A model generated the notes under the pieces. It was not told the origin of the DNA. It saw nothing but the letters and a program-made list of their open reading frames with translations, and ran no database searches. Below, in pieces: positions 1-8,329 of a DNA stretch of 64,000 nt. This stretch comes from Marinomonas alcarazii (GTDB taxonomy: Bacteria; Pseudomonadota; Gammaproteobacteria; Pseudomonadales; Marinomonadaceae), in the NCBI RefSeq assembly GCF_003208215.1, contig NZ_QKLW01000001.1, forward strand, positions 310,001 to 374,000. The letters run 5' to 3'. Each line of letters starts with the position of its first letter. Position 1 is the stretch's first letter. Made by a program: the position numbers and the translations under genes.

Positions 1-1579
1 GCACCACAAGAGATTCTAGATCAACTAACGTCTTTAAGGCTTGTTCGGGTTCTTGTCTTTTTAATAGTAGTTCAGTGCTGTAAGCAAGTGTTCTGATGCC
101 GGTAAGGGGCTGATTCAGTTCGTGAGCAATGGCGGTAGACATTTGCCCTATGGCGGCGAGCTTTTCAGTTCTTAATAACTCTTGCTGTGCGACTTCAAGG
201 GCTTTTGTTCGTTCTAGAACACGTTCTTCTAGCCTTGTGTTGGCTTCCAATAAATTCAATTCGGCTTTTTTTCTTTTGCTAATGTCGATTAGTGTCACCA
301 AGTATCCTTGAGAATCGCTCCATTCAAGTGGTGAAACAGATAATAGGGCAGGGAAAAGTTGTCCATCGTCTTTTTGTAACATCGCTTCTTGTCCTAACAA
401 GTTGCTAGTCAGCACCGTGTCTTTTGATTCTGCTTCTTGTAACGATTGCACAAAGGTAAGTGCGGTATGGTTTTCGGGGCAATTAGGTAAAAAATCCTGA
501 AGATAGCGTGCGTTGAGTTGAGCGCTTTTTCCAAGATAGCTCAGGCCCATTGGGTTTGCGAAGGAGATTTCCCCGCTTTTGGTCAGCTGTAAAAGTCCTA
601 CGTGTGTGTTTTCAATTAGCGCACGCTGACGCAGGGCGCTGTCGGCAATGAGGATTTCATTTTCAAGTTTGGACGCGATTTTTAATGCGCGTTCTCTTCG
701 ATATAGCCAAAATAGAAAGATTAAGGCGAAGATCCCTAAGCTTATAAATGCAATGTTCTGTGCTTTCTTTTGGATGGTTTTCAAATTGGATAAATAGTGA
801 ATTTGCCATTTTAGATCGTCCAAAGTGACATTTTGCAGTAAGTAACTTTCATTGTTTAAATGGTATATTTTAGAGCGAGTATTATTTAAAAACTGCACAT
901 TGCTGTAGTTGCTTAGCCAGTCACTAATTAGCAATCTATCTACTTTGCTGGCTAAAAAAATCAGGCTGTTTTGATCTGTCATCACGACCAGATCATCTGA
1001 TAAGTTCCAGCGCTCAATTAGATCGTTCACATTGATACGGACAACAACTGCTCCGGCTAATCCTGAAGGCGTATAAACCGGCGCCATGACGATATGTGCG
1101 GATTTAGATAGCTCAGCGTTGTAGCCAGAAACCAGAATATATTCTCCTTGTTGGTCTTTCAGGACATTGCTTAAGCTCTGTTTGTCGAAATAATCGTCCA
1201 GTTTAAAATGCGGGGATTGCTCACTTGAGACAAGCAAATCTCCTTGTGAGGAAAGAATAAACCAATCTAATGTTTTTGATACGTGAGTAAGGTCTTCTAG
1301 CTGTCGTTGAATTTGCTGGGTTAACGCCTCGTCCTTTGGGTTCTCCATAAAGTCTAATAGCGTTGGGTTGTCTGCAAGGGCGTAGGGCAGAATATGGTAG
1401 CCTTTTAGTTCATTACGTAATTCGATGACGTAATCGAGCAGCTGATCTTGGCCTTCCGAGTGTTTGTTGATGATAAGTGCTTGATAGGCGATGGTGTTTA
1501 CACCGAAGAACAGTAGAGTCAGGATGACACAACCAAGGGAAAGAAAAAAAAGGCGATGTTTACGAAATTGTGAAATCAA
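1..1579 (-). CDS. DctB-like sensor histidine kinase, 3' end outside window
   Basis: Membrane sensor kinase read right to left; the C-terminal ATPase part lies beyond base 1. An N-terminal membrane segment (about residues 8-25) precedes a large periplasmic sensor region, with a stretch near residue 50 (GYHILPYALADNP) typical of C4-dicarboxylate sensors of the DctB type. A second membrane segment, a PAS-like domain and a coiled linker lead to the phosphoacceptor helix, where IAHELNQPLTGIRTLA (near base 110) contains the HisKA histidine. The only start after the upstream in-frame stop is TTG at 1579, with a weak AAGTGAG ahead of it. Family knowledge suggests control of a DctD-type sigma-54 activator and a dicarboxylate transporter, but neither is visible here, so the ligand is inference. 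Confidence 0.8.
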   Translation of the reverse strand, partial: MISQFRKHRLFFLSLGCVILTLLFFGVNTIAYQALIINKHSEGQDQLLDYVIELRNELKGYHILPYALADNPTLLDFMENPKDEALTQQIQRQLEDLTHVSKTLDWFILSSQGDLLVSSEQSPHFKLDDYFDKQSLSNVLKDQQGEYILVSGYNAELSKSAHIVMAPVYTPSGLAGAVVVRINVNDLIERWNLSDDLVVMTDQNSLIFLASKVDRLLISDWLSNYSNVQFLNNTRSKIYHLNNESYLLQNVTLDDLKWQIHYLSNLKTIQKKAQNIAFISLGIFALIFLFWLYRRERALKIASKLENEILIADSALRQRALIENTHVGLLQLTKSGEISFANPMGLSYLGKSAQLNARYLQDFLPNCPENHTALTFVQSLQEAESKDTVLTSNLLGQEAMLQKDDGQLFPALLSVSPLEWSDSQGYLVTLIDISKRKKAELNLLEANTRLEERVLERTKALEVAQQELLRTEKLAAIGQMSTAIAHELNQPLTGIRTLAYSTELLLKRQEPEQALKTLVDLESLVV

Positions 1580-1662
1580 GGGTGTCTCACTTGCTTATAT
1601 TATGCTGAAAGACCTAATAACTTACAGGCAACCGTGTTCGTTGAAAGAAAGGCTTTCTTTAA

Positions 1663-2613
1663 TTAGATAAGGTTAAAACTGCGTAGCAAAGTAACGCCAA
1701 TGCTTGTAGTAATCAAGGATGCAATCGTTGTTATCACAATAATATTGGCAGCAAGAGTGGCGTTGCCCTTCATGGCTCTGACCATAATATAACTTGCAGA
1801 AGCGGTTGGAGCAGAAGACATTAAGAATAATACACCGAGTTCCATACCGCGATAACCCAGTAAATATCCACTAAAAGTCAGTGTAAATGGAATGAACACA
1901 AGTTTACCGACTGATGCCAATATGGCGCCAAGCATGCCGTTTTTTAAGGACTTGAAACTCAATGACGCACCCGCACAAAGCAAGGCCAATGGGAGTGTCA
2001 TTTGCGCAAAATAACTGCCCGTCTTATAAAGTGTAGAAGGAAGTGTGAAGCCTGATAATGTGCAAGCAAAGGCTGCCACAATGGCGATAATTAAAGGGTT
2101 TTTCGCGATGCCTTTTATTATGCCTGTAAAGCTGGCGTTTTTACCCAAAGCTCGGCTTAATCCAATCACAGACAAAATATTAAATAATATGGTGACGCCA
2201 CCTAAGTAAACGGCCGCGACTGAGAATACTTCATTGCCATAAGCGTTTACGCAATAGGCTAAACCGATAATCCCCATGTTGGAACGAAAAGCGCCTTGAA
2301 CCAGCACTGCGCGCTCGGCTTTATCCGCTATCCAAAACGACATAAATAGCTCTAAAGCTATATAAGTGATAGTGACAGCAAGCATGGCAAATATCACCAG
2401 TGATAAGTCGGTATCTTGGCTGATATTTGATTTAGATATACTAATGAAGAGTAGGGCGGGAAGGGTGACGTTGAACACTAATTTAGAGGCAATATCAACG
2501 AAGTTGTCATTGATAAGGCGTATTCGGTGTAGCAATACGCCTAGCGCCAATATTAAGAATATTGGCAATGTAATGGAAAATGAAAAAACCAATACGTCTA
2601 AAAAATTGTCCAA
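1663..2613 (-). CDS. AEC family (auxin efflux carrier-like) transporter
   Basis: A 316-residue, very hydrophobic protein with about ten membrane segments, beginning FSITLPIFLILALGVLLHR. It fits the AEC family of inner-membrane permeases, which in bacteria often carry malonate, malate or other organic acids; the substrate cannot be read from the sequence. The two five-helix halves are separated near residue 160 by a polar loop (LSRALGKNASFTG). It lies 21 bases downstream of the BaeR-like regulator on the same strand, so it may be co-transcribed with the two-component genes, and the DctB-like kinase follows. Family assignment is firm, function is not. Confidence 0.85.
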   Translation of the reverse strand: MDNFLDVLVFSFSITLPIFLILALGVLLHRIRLINDNFVDIASKLVFNVTLPALLFISISKSNISQDTDLSLVIFAMLAVTITYIALELFMSFWIADKAERAVLVQGAFRSNMGIIGLAYCVNAYGNEVFSVAAVYLGGVTILFNILSVIGLSRALGKNASFTGIIKGIAKNPLIIAIVAAFACTLSGFTLPSTLYKTGSYFAQMTLPLALLCAGASLSFKSLKNGMLGAILASVGKLVFIPFTLTFSGYLLGYRGMELGVLFLMSSAPTASASYIMVRAMKGNATLAANIIVITTIASLITTSIGVTLLRSFNLI

Positions 2614-2634
2614 CGCCTATTCCTTAGCAGGATA

Positions 2635-3315
2635 TTACTGGTCGTTGTTTTCGAAACGGTAACCAGCTCCATAAACGGAATGAATAACATTTAACTCTGG
2701 CGCTACGGCAGATATTTTCTTACGCAGTTTCTTGATATGGCTATCAATTGTACGGTCACTTACGACACGGCTGTCAGCGTAAATGCTCTTCATTATCAGA
2801 TCTCGGCCAAAGACACGACCCGGTTCTTTGATTAGTAGTTGAAGCAACTGGAATTCAACAGTCGTTAGGTCAATCAGCTCACCTTTGTAAGTGGCACGTA
2901 GGCGATCTACGTCTAGGTCAAAACCGTCTGTTCTTGGTGATTCAGCTTGGTCTAGTTCAACTCGACGAAGGTTCGCTTTCACACGAGCAACGATTTCGCG
3001 AGGGCTGAATGGTTTGCATACGTAATCGTCAGCACCCATTTCTAAACCAATTAGGCGATCGATTTCTTCAGCTTTGGCTGTCACCATAATAATAGGCACG
3101 CCGCTAAATTGACGAACTTGTTTGCAAATCTCGACGCCATCTAACCCTGGTAGCATCAAGTCGAGCAAAATAATATCGACAGCATTGTTTTTAATGTAGT
3201 TTACGGCAACATCACCGCGGTCAAGGTGATGGTGCTCATAACCTGCTTGCTCTAGGTAAGCACCCATTAATTCTGCTAATTTTGGTTCGTCTTCAATAAT
3301 TAGTACTTTGCTCAT
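2635..3315 (-). CDS. OmpR-family response regulator, BaeR-like
   Basis: A 226-residue response regulator. The receiver domain (1-120) has the acidic pair around E8-D9, the phosphoacceptor D52 in ILLDLMLPG and the conserved lysine K101 in CKPFSPRE. The C-terminal half is an OmpR/PhoB winged helix ending GAGYRFENN. The central segment (MVTAKAEEIDRLIGLEMGAD) is very close to E. coli BaeR, an envelope-stress regulator of efflux genes. The kinase gene lies 18 bases upstream on the same strand, so the two form an operon. No RND efflux genes are adjacent, so the regulon is unknown here. Confidence 0.9.
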   Translation of the reverse strand: MSKVLIIEDEPKLAELMGAYLEQAGYEHHHLDRGDVAVNYIKNNAVDIILLDLMLPGLDGVEICKQVRQFSGVPIIMVTAKAEEIDRLIGLEMGADDYVCKPFSPREIVARVKANLRRVELDQAESPRTDGFDLDVDRLRATYKGELIDLTTVEFQLLQLLIKEPGRVFGRDLIMKSIYADSRVVSDRTIDSHIKKLRKKISAVAPELNVIHSVYGAGYRFENNDQ

Positions 3316-3333
3316 AATGTTATTCGTTCCATA

Positions 3334-4740
3334 TTAATTTAAAGGGAATTCTATTTTTATTCCTAAACCACCATCAGGAGAGTGGTATGCACTGATAGTG
3401 CCTTGATGTCCATCTACAATATTAGAGCAAATGGCGAGACCTAGACCTCTGCCTCCTGTTGCTCTGTTTCGTGAGTTTTCAACGCGGAAAAACTGCTCGA
3501 AAATTTTCTCTTTATCCTCATCACTTACTCCAGGCGCTGAATCCTCGAATAAAATGATCGCTTTCTTGTTCGCCTTTTTTAGTTTTACCGTCAAGGTCCC
3601 TGGAGCGTTTGTGTATTTTAGTGAATTATTCATCAGGTTAGAAAACAACTGATGCAACCTATCAGCGTCACCATTCATAACAATAGGTTTTTTCTGTGAA
3701 TATTCAAATATCAAATCCAGTCCAGCTTCATTGAAAGGTAACGTCATAGATTGAACGGTTTGTTCAATAATGTCGTTAATCGCAATGTCTTCCATGTTGT
3801 AGCTTAGGCTTCCAACATCATGCATTGATAATTGGTTTAAGTCATCAATCAGACGTGCAATGTGCAATGTTTCTTGCTGTAGTGATGCAAGGCTGTCAGG
3901 TGTTACCTTAATAATGCCGTCCTGCATTGCTTCAATCTCGCCACGTAAAATAGCGACTGGTGTTCTTAGTTCATGGGCTGTGTCAGCTACCCAGCGCTTA
4001 CGTGCTTCTCTTGTATGCTCTAATGTACAGGCTAAATTGTTAAAATCACAACTTAGGCTTGCCAGTTCATCAGAGCCATTTACAGCGATGCGTGTCTCAA
4101 ATTTACCCGCCGCTAGTTTTTTAGTTGCTCTTTGCATGGAGGTTATTGGGCGGCTTAGCCATTGAGCTAAAGGCCAAGTTAACAGTGCAGCAATGATGAG
4201 CATGAAAGCGGAAATCAGCAAAAATGCCTCACCTTGCTGTCTCACAAAGCGTACTGTTTGATCCTGAACTAATTCACGAATAGATCGAAGGCCCACATAG
4301 CCGACGACTTTCTTGTTTACTTTTACCGCATGCGTTTCTGCGTCCGCAAATTTAACTTCGCCGATAATGGGGGTCTTCTGGCTATCGAACAGTAAAAAAC
4401 GCTGGCGGTAGTATTGTGATGGGTAAATTAAATCTAGATTGGGTGTGCTTGGGGGCGGCACAAGATCGCGAAGATTTTCAAGTTTTGCTTGCTGCCACTC
4501 ACTTTCCATGCGGCTTTCTTGTACCAGGAAGTACCAATCATCGTAATAGATATATAGGTTGGCTGTTCTGTTGGCCATTTGTTCAAGGAAATCGCGATCA
4601 CGTTCTGTCGCATAGGAGACGAAGCCTTTATCAAAGCTCCATTGAAAGACTTGCCACATAGACACTATTAGCAATACGTTACTTAATACAAAAACGGCAA
4701 ATAGTTTATGGCGAATTTTTAACCCTTTAGTCATGGTCAT
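3334..4740 (-). CDS. sensor histidine kinase, BaeS-like
   Basis: A 468-residue inner-membrane kinase, partner of the adjacent response regulator. Membrane helix 1 spans about 12-34, a periplasmic sensor region about 35-170, helix 2 about 172-192, then a HAMP linker. HisKA carries H256 in ADTAHELRTPVAILRGE, and the ATPase domain has a G-box GRGLGLAICSNIV near the C terminus. The HisKA motif and the following EIEAMQDGI resemble BaeS. The periplasmic part is larger than in E. coli BaeS and aromatic-rich (YIYYDDWYF), so the signal may differ. An inverted repeat TAGTG-N2-CACTA lies 20 bases upstream of its start. Confidence 0.9.
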   Translation of the reverse strand: MTMTKGLKIRHKLFAVFVLSNVLLIVSMWQVFQWSFDKGFVSYATERDRDFLEQMANRTANLYIYYDDWYFLVQESRMESEWQQAKLENLRDLVPPPSTPNLDLIYPSQYYRQRFLLFDSQKTPIIGEVKFADAETHAVKVNKKVVGYVGLRSIRELVQDQTVRFVRQQGEAFLLISAFMLIIAALLTWPLAQWLSRPITSMQRATKKLAAGKFETRIAVNGSDELASLSCDFNNLACTLEHTREARKRWVADTAHELRTPVAILRGEIEAMQDGIIKVTPDSLASLQQETLHIARLIDDLNQLSMHDVGSLSYNMEDIAINDIIEQTVQSMTLPFNEAGLDLIFEYSQKKPIVMNGDADRLHQLFSNLMNNSLKYTNAPGTLTVKLKKANKKAIILFEDSAPGVSDEDKEKIFEQFFRVENSRNRATGGRGLGLAICSNIVDGHQGTISAYHSPDGGLGIKIEFPLN

Positions 4741-4759
4741 AGCTGGGTTTGAAATCCTA

Positions 4760-4771
4760 TAGTGTGCACTA
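4760..4771. promoter_or_regulatory. inverted repeat TAGTG-N2-CACTA upstream of the BaeS-like kinase
   Basis: A 5-bp inverted repeat with a 2-base spacer just upstream of the kinase start (4740, minus). The same half-sites, without spacer, form the centre of the palindrome at 4933-4950, and another TAGTG occurs at 4779-4783. It could be a shared operator between the divergent genes. The repeat is seen directly; its function is inference. Confidence 0.3.
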
Positions 4772-4917
4772 CTAAAAATAGTGAAGCAGTTTGCTCTGTT
4801 ATCATTGCTTTGCTGTGTAATCGCTTCATCTAAGGTGTTGGTTGATAAGTTATTCTAACGGTCTATTTACTATACTGTTTTATTAGGAAAGCTGGCTACT
4901 TGATTGGAGTGTAAATA

Positions 4918-4977
4918 ATGAGGATTTCCTTTAAAATAGTGCACTATTTTTCGTTTTTTGAGCTAGTCCATGATTAA
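4918..4977 (+). CDS. 19-codon leader ORF overlapping the acyltransferase start
   Basis: ATG at 4918 is preceded by a good ribosome site (GGAG at 4906-4909, 8-base spacing) and opens a 19-codon frame, MRISFKIVHYFSFFELVHD, whose TAA overlaps the start region of the acyltransferase (ATG 4970, different frame). The acyltransferase itself has only a poor ribosome site, so translational coupling is likely. An 18-bp perfect palindrome lies inside this frame and could fold in the mRNA. I recognise no known leader peptide. That it is translated is inferred from the ribosome site and overlap only. Confidence 0.4.
   Translation: MRISFKIVHYFSFFELVHD
4933..4950. repeat. 18-bp perfect palindrome AAAATAGTGCACTATTTT
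   Basis: Perfect dyad symmetry centred between 4941 and 4942, 20 bases upstream of the acyltransferase start and inside the leader ORF. It is AT-rich apart from the GTGCAC core and could be a dimer-bound operator or an mRNA hairpin. The TAGTG/CACTA half-sites recur at 4760-4771. Confidence 0.6.
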
Positions 4978-5875
4978 TTTCTTTGTTTTAAGAGGCGTGC
5001 TTTCATTTGTTTTGATTGTACTAAACACTCTGTTTTGCTTTGTGCCAGTAATAATATTGGCTGTTTTAAAAGGGGGGCTTCCTTTTCCGAGAGTGCGTGC
5101 TGTGCTGAATGTCATTCTAGACCGAATTGCTACTTTCTGGATCGGAGTGAATAACATTAATCAGCGTTACTTTGGGCGCTCCGCAATTGATGTTACTGGT
5201 GTGAATGCGTTTGAGAAAAACGAATGGTACATGATCACCGCGAACCACCAATCTTGGGTGGATATTCTTATTCTCCAGCGCCTGTTTAATAGACGCATTC
5301 CTTTCATCAAGTTCTTTTTAAAGCGCGAGCTTATTTGGGTGCCTTTTATCGGTTTGGCGTGGTGGGCATTAGAGTTTCCCTTTATGAAACGTTACAGTCC
5401 TGAGCTGCTCAAGAAGCGACCTGAACTGAAAGGAAAAGACATTGAGGTGACGAAAAAAGCCTGTGAAAAGTTTCAGTATTTTCCCGTTTCGATTATGAAT
5501 TTTCTCGAAGGCACGCGTTTTACAGAAGAAAAACACCGACAACAGTCTAACCAGTACAAGCACCTTCTTACACCGAAAGCGGGAGGTTTGTCCTTTGCGC
5601 TGAATGCCATGAATGGCAAGTTACATCAGTTAATTGATGTAACCATTGTTTATCCCGAAGGTATCCCAAGTTTTTTTGACTACCTTTGTGGGAATGTCCC
5701 CAAGATAAAAGTACATATTAGAATGATGCCGATTGAACCTGCATTGCTTGGTGACTACCAAAATGATGCAGAATATCGGGCGTATTTTCAGCAATGGGTG
5801 AATGACCTTTGGCTGCAAAAAGATCAGCAGTTCGAATACTTATTGCAAGCTGAGGCGAAGGGAGATGAGCGGTAA
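4970..5875 (+). CDS. lysophospholipid acyltransferase family protein (YihG-like)
   Basis: A 301-residue membrane-associated acyltransferase of the PlsC/LPLAT superfamily. An N-terminal hydrophobic segment (about 5-34) anchors it. The catalytic HX4D motif is H93-D98 (NHQSWVDI), followed by a FIKFFLKREL block and the acceptor-binding EGTR motif (FLEGTRFTEEKH, near 179-190). Length and motif spacing match E. coli YihG, a 1-acylglycerol-3-phosphate acyltransferase acting on inner-membrane phospholipid; exact acyl and acceptor specificity is not readable. It stands alone and is probably coupled to the leader ORF before it. Confidence 0.88.
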   Translation: MINFFVLRGVLSFVLIVLNTLFCFVPVIILAVLKGGLPFPRVRAVLNVILDRIATFWIGVNNINQRYFGRSAIDVTGVNAFEKNEWYMITANHQSWVDILILQRLFNRRIPFIKFFLKRELIWVPFIGLAWWALEFPFMKRYSPELLKKRPELKGKDIEVTKKACEKFQYFPVSIMNFLEGTRFTEEKHRQQSNQYKHLLTPKAGGLSFALNAMNGKLHQLIDVTIVYPEGIPSFFDYLCGNVPKIKVHIRMMPIEPALLGDYQNDAEYRAYFQQWVNDLWLQKDQQFEYLLQAEAKGDER

Positions 5876-5985
5876 ATAATTCGTTTTTCTTCTGTATGCT
5901 CCAATCAATCAAGAATTGTATCTTTTTTATTCTTTTTAAATGTCAGATTCTGTCTCTCTACTCTTAATTTATCGAGGCGTTTGGT

Positions 5986-7152
5986 ATGGATATTTCTCAT
6001 TTATTGACTTCTCACTCACGAAATATGGAAGCCTCTTTGGTTCGTGAGCTGCTGCATTATAGTCAACAGCCGGATATTTTATCTTTGGCTGGTGGTTTAC
6101 CTGATGAGAATGTAATGCCTGCTTACCCTAGGTTAGAACTCTTAACCGACAGCCGACAATATGGCCCAAGTGAAGGTGAAAAAGACCTGCGAGAATGTAT
6201 TGTATCTATTGTGGCTGGGCGAGGTATTGAAACCTCGACGGATAACGTGCTCGTGACCAACGGCTCGCAGCAAGGTTTGGATATCGTCAGCCGTTTAATT
6301 TTAGATGAAAACTCGACTATTTTAACTGAGCAGCCAACGTACCTTGCTGCTTGTCAGGTGTTTAAATTACAAGGTGCAAACATACAAGATGTCGTGTCGG
6401 ATAAAGAGGGTATGTCTGTTTCTGCTTTACGCGATGCGATTGAAAAGTATCATCCTAAAGCGGTGTATTTGATTCCTAATTTTCAGAATCCAGCTGGGCA
6501 ATGTTATAGTTTAGAGCGTCGACGCGAGATCGCAGCCTTGCTTGATGAGAAAAATATACTGCTCATTGAAGATGATCCTTACCGTGATCTTTGTTATGAC
6601 AATGTTGACCTAACGCCAATTTCAACGCTAATAAAGCAAGCGCCATGGCTTTATATGGGGAGTTTTTCGAAGGTTTTATGGCCGGGGTTGCGTACTGGTT
6701 ACATCGTTTCCTGTGATGCATTTTCTCCCTATTTAGTGAAAGTAAAACAAGCCGTCGATCTTCATACTAACCGTCTTTCTCAGAGTATGATTACCCAGTT
6801 CTTCAAGTCTGGACAATATCCGGATCATGTTATCCAGCTCCAAAAAGCTTATAAAGAAAAGCGTGACGTGATGGCTGACGCTTTGAATACACAGCTTGGC
6901 GATCTTGTTGAATTTTCACTTCCTGCTGGCGGAATGTTCTTTTGGGTGAAATTGCCTGAAGGTGTTTCATCGCAACGAGTACTGACTGAGGCATTAAAAG
7001 GTAAGGTGTTGGTTCTTCCTGGAACACCCTTTTTTCCGTGTAATAGTCCACTTGATGACTCGTTTCTAAGACTGAGCTTTGCCCGTGTTTCACCAGAGCA
7101 AATTCATCAAGCGATTGCGGTGCTTGCGAAAGTTGTTAGACAACTTTCCTAG
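5986..7152 (+). CDS. PLP-dependent aminotransferase, class I/II (2-aminoadipate aminotransferase type)
   Basis: A 388-residue fold-type I aminotransferase. The Schiff-base lysine is K229 in YMGSFSKVLWPGLRTGY. Other conserved parts are LAGGLPDE (near 34-41), the PNFQNPAGQ strand (near 164-172), the PLP-binding DDPYRDL (196-202) and a C-terminal arginine in LRLSFARV. The opening and the FSK motif place it with LysN/MocR-type enzymes, without the DNA-binding domain of MocR regulators. The amino donor is not predictable. GAGGCG ahead of ATG 5986 supports the start. No operon partner is evident. Confidence 0.85.
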   Translation: MDISHLLTSHSRNMEASLVRELLHYSQQPDILSLAGGLPDENVMPAYPRLELLTDSRQYGPSEGEKDLRECIVSIVAGRGIETSTDNVLVTNGSQQGLDIVSRLILDENSTILTEQPTYLAACQVFKLQGANIQDVVSDKEGMSVSALRDAIEKYHPKAVYLIPNFQNPAGQCYSLERRREIAALLDEKNILLIEDDPYRDLCYDNVDLTPISTLIKQAPWLYMGSFSKVLWPGLRTGYIVSCDAFSPYLVKVKQAVDLHTNRLSQSMITQFFKSGQYPDHVIQLQKAYKEKRDVMADALNTQLGDLVEFSLPAGGMFFWVKLPEGVSSQRVLTEALKGKVLVLPGTPFFPCNSPLDDSFLRLSFARVSPEQIHQAIAVLAKVVRQLS

Positions 7153-7341
7153 CTCACAGTGAGTTGTTGTACTTTTACACTACTTGTTGTGTGCCAATAT
7201 TGACTAGGTTCTTTTGTTTCATGATATTTTTGTGTTGGTAAGGCTGGCTTTTTATTGTATTTATGTTTGGCTAGCAGTTCCTTCTTTTTGGGCTACACGT
7301 TAGAATCTTACTTTTAAGACTGTATAGAATAGGAATATGTA

Positions 7342-8058
7342 ATGGGCAGAGCCTTTCAAAACCGCAAAGAGTCCATGGCAAAAACGTCTGACCAAAAAGC
7401 CAAGGTTTACAGTAAGTACGGCCGTGAGATTTATGTTTGCGCAAAATCCGGTGGTATTGATCCTAATGGTAATTTGGCACTACGTTCTCTGATTGATCGA
7501 GCTAAAAAAGATCAGGTGCCAACTCACGTTATCGATAAAGCAATTGATAAAGCGAAAGGCGGTGGTGGAGAAGATTTTGATACTGCTCGCTACGAAGGTT
7601 TTGGTCCTGGTAATACAATGGTTATCGTCGATTGTTTGTCTGATAACCCAAACCGTACTTTTGGTGATGTGCGCACTTGCTTTAACAAAGTAAAATGCAA
7701 AATTGGTAGCCAAGGTAGCGTGAGTCACATGTTTGACCACAGCGCTATTTTTGTTTTCGCCGGTACGGATGAAGAAGCGGTATTAGAAGCACTAATGATG
7801 GCGGATGTTGACGTAACCGACATTGAGTTGGAAGACGGTAAGGTGACAGTATTTGCACCGCATACTGATTACAGCAAAGCTAAAACGGCCATTACGGATG
7901 CGTTTGGTGACATTGAATTCGAAGTAGATGAAATTCAGTTTGTTGCTCAAAATACGATTGAAATTCAAGGTGAAGAAGTGGAGCAGTTTGATCGCTTTTT
8001 GGATCTTTTGAATGATCTTGATGATGTGCAGCGTGTGTACCATAACGCTGAATATTAG
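7342..8058 (+). CDS. yeeN: YebC/PmpR family protein, YeeN type
   Basis: A 238-residue protein of the YebC/TACO1 family, historically annotated as transcriptional regulators; recent work on the family points to translation of difficult peptide motifs. Conserved segments include [23 protein letters not shown] and QGSVSHMFD. The N terminus [15 protein letters not shown] and [18 protein letters not shown] match the YeeN subgroup rather than YebC proper. AGGA stands 7 bases before ATG 7342. A strong terminator follows. Confidence 0.9.
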   Translation: MGRAFQNRKESMAKTSDQKAKVYSKYGREIYVCAKSGGIDPNGNLALRSLIDRAKKDQVPTHVIDKAIDKAKGGGGEDFDTARYEGFGPGNTMVIVDCLSDNPNRTFGDVRTCFNKVKCKIGSQGSVSHMFDHSAIFVFAGTDEEAVLEALMMADVDVTDIELEDGKVTVFAPHTDYSKAKTAITDAFGDIEFEVDEIQFVAQNTIEIQGEEVEQFDRFLDLLNDLDDVQRVYHNAEY

Positions 8059-8064
8059 AATCAG

Positions 8065-8099
8065 AGGCCTTGGTGATCTTTTTCACTAAGGCCTTTTTT
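8065..8099 (+). terminator. intrinsic terminator after the YeeN-type gene
   Basis: A 12-bp stem AGGCCTTGGTGA/TCACTAAGGCCT (one G-T pair) with a short loop, followed by a run of T. It directly follows the stop at 8058. Confidence 0.9.
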
Positions 8100-8116
8100 A
8101 TGTATGTTGATTAAGA

Positions 8117-8311
8117 ATGACTAAGCCAAAACCTCAGTTAAAATCCCCTTGTGTAAATATCTGTCTTTTGAATGACGAAGATGTTTGTGTTGGTTGTTAC
8201 CGTACTGGCAAGGAAATTAGTCAGTGGGGCAGTATGAACAAAGCCTCTCAGCAGGCTGTAATGAAAAAAGTGCGTGAGCGAGAGGCTAAAAGTCGTTTTG
8301 TTTCTGCTTAG
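8117..8311 (+). CDS. DUF1289 small cysteine-rich protein
   Basis: A 64-residue protein with the DUF1289 pattern: SPCVNICLLNDEDVCVGCYRT (residues 10-30) holds four cysteines that may bind a metal or an Fe-S centre, followed by a W and a helical lysine/arginine-rich tail. Function of the family is not established. It sits between the YeeN terminator and the convergent glycosyltransferase gene. Confidence 0.85.
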   Translation: MTKPKPQLKSPCVNICLLNDEDVCVGCYRTGKEISQWGSMNKASQQAVMKKVREREAKSRFVSA

Positions 8312-8329
8312 TGTGTTTTTTCGTTAGCG

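Noticed and set aside
7300-7328. TTAGAA-17-TATAGA as promoter of the YeeN-type gene
   Set aside because: The predicted transcript start would fall after the AGGA ribosome site, leaving almost no leader.
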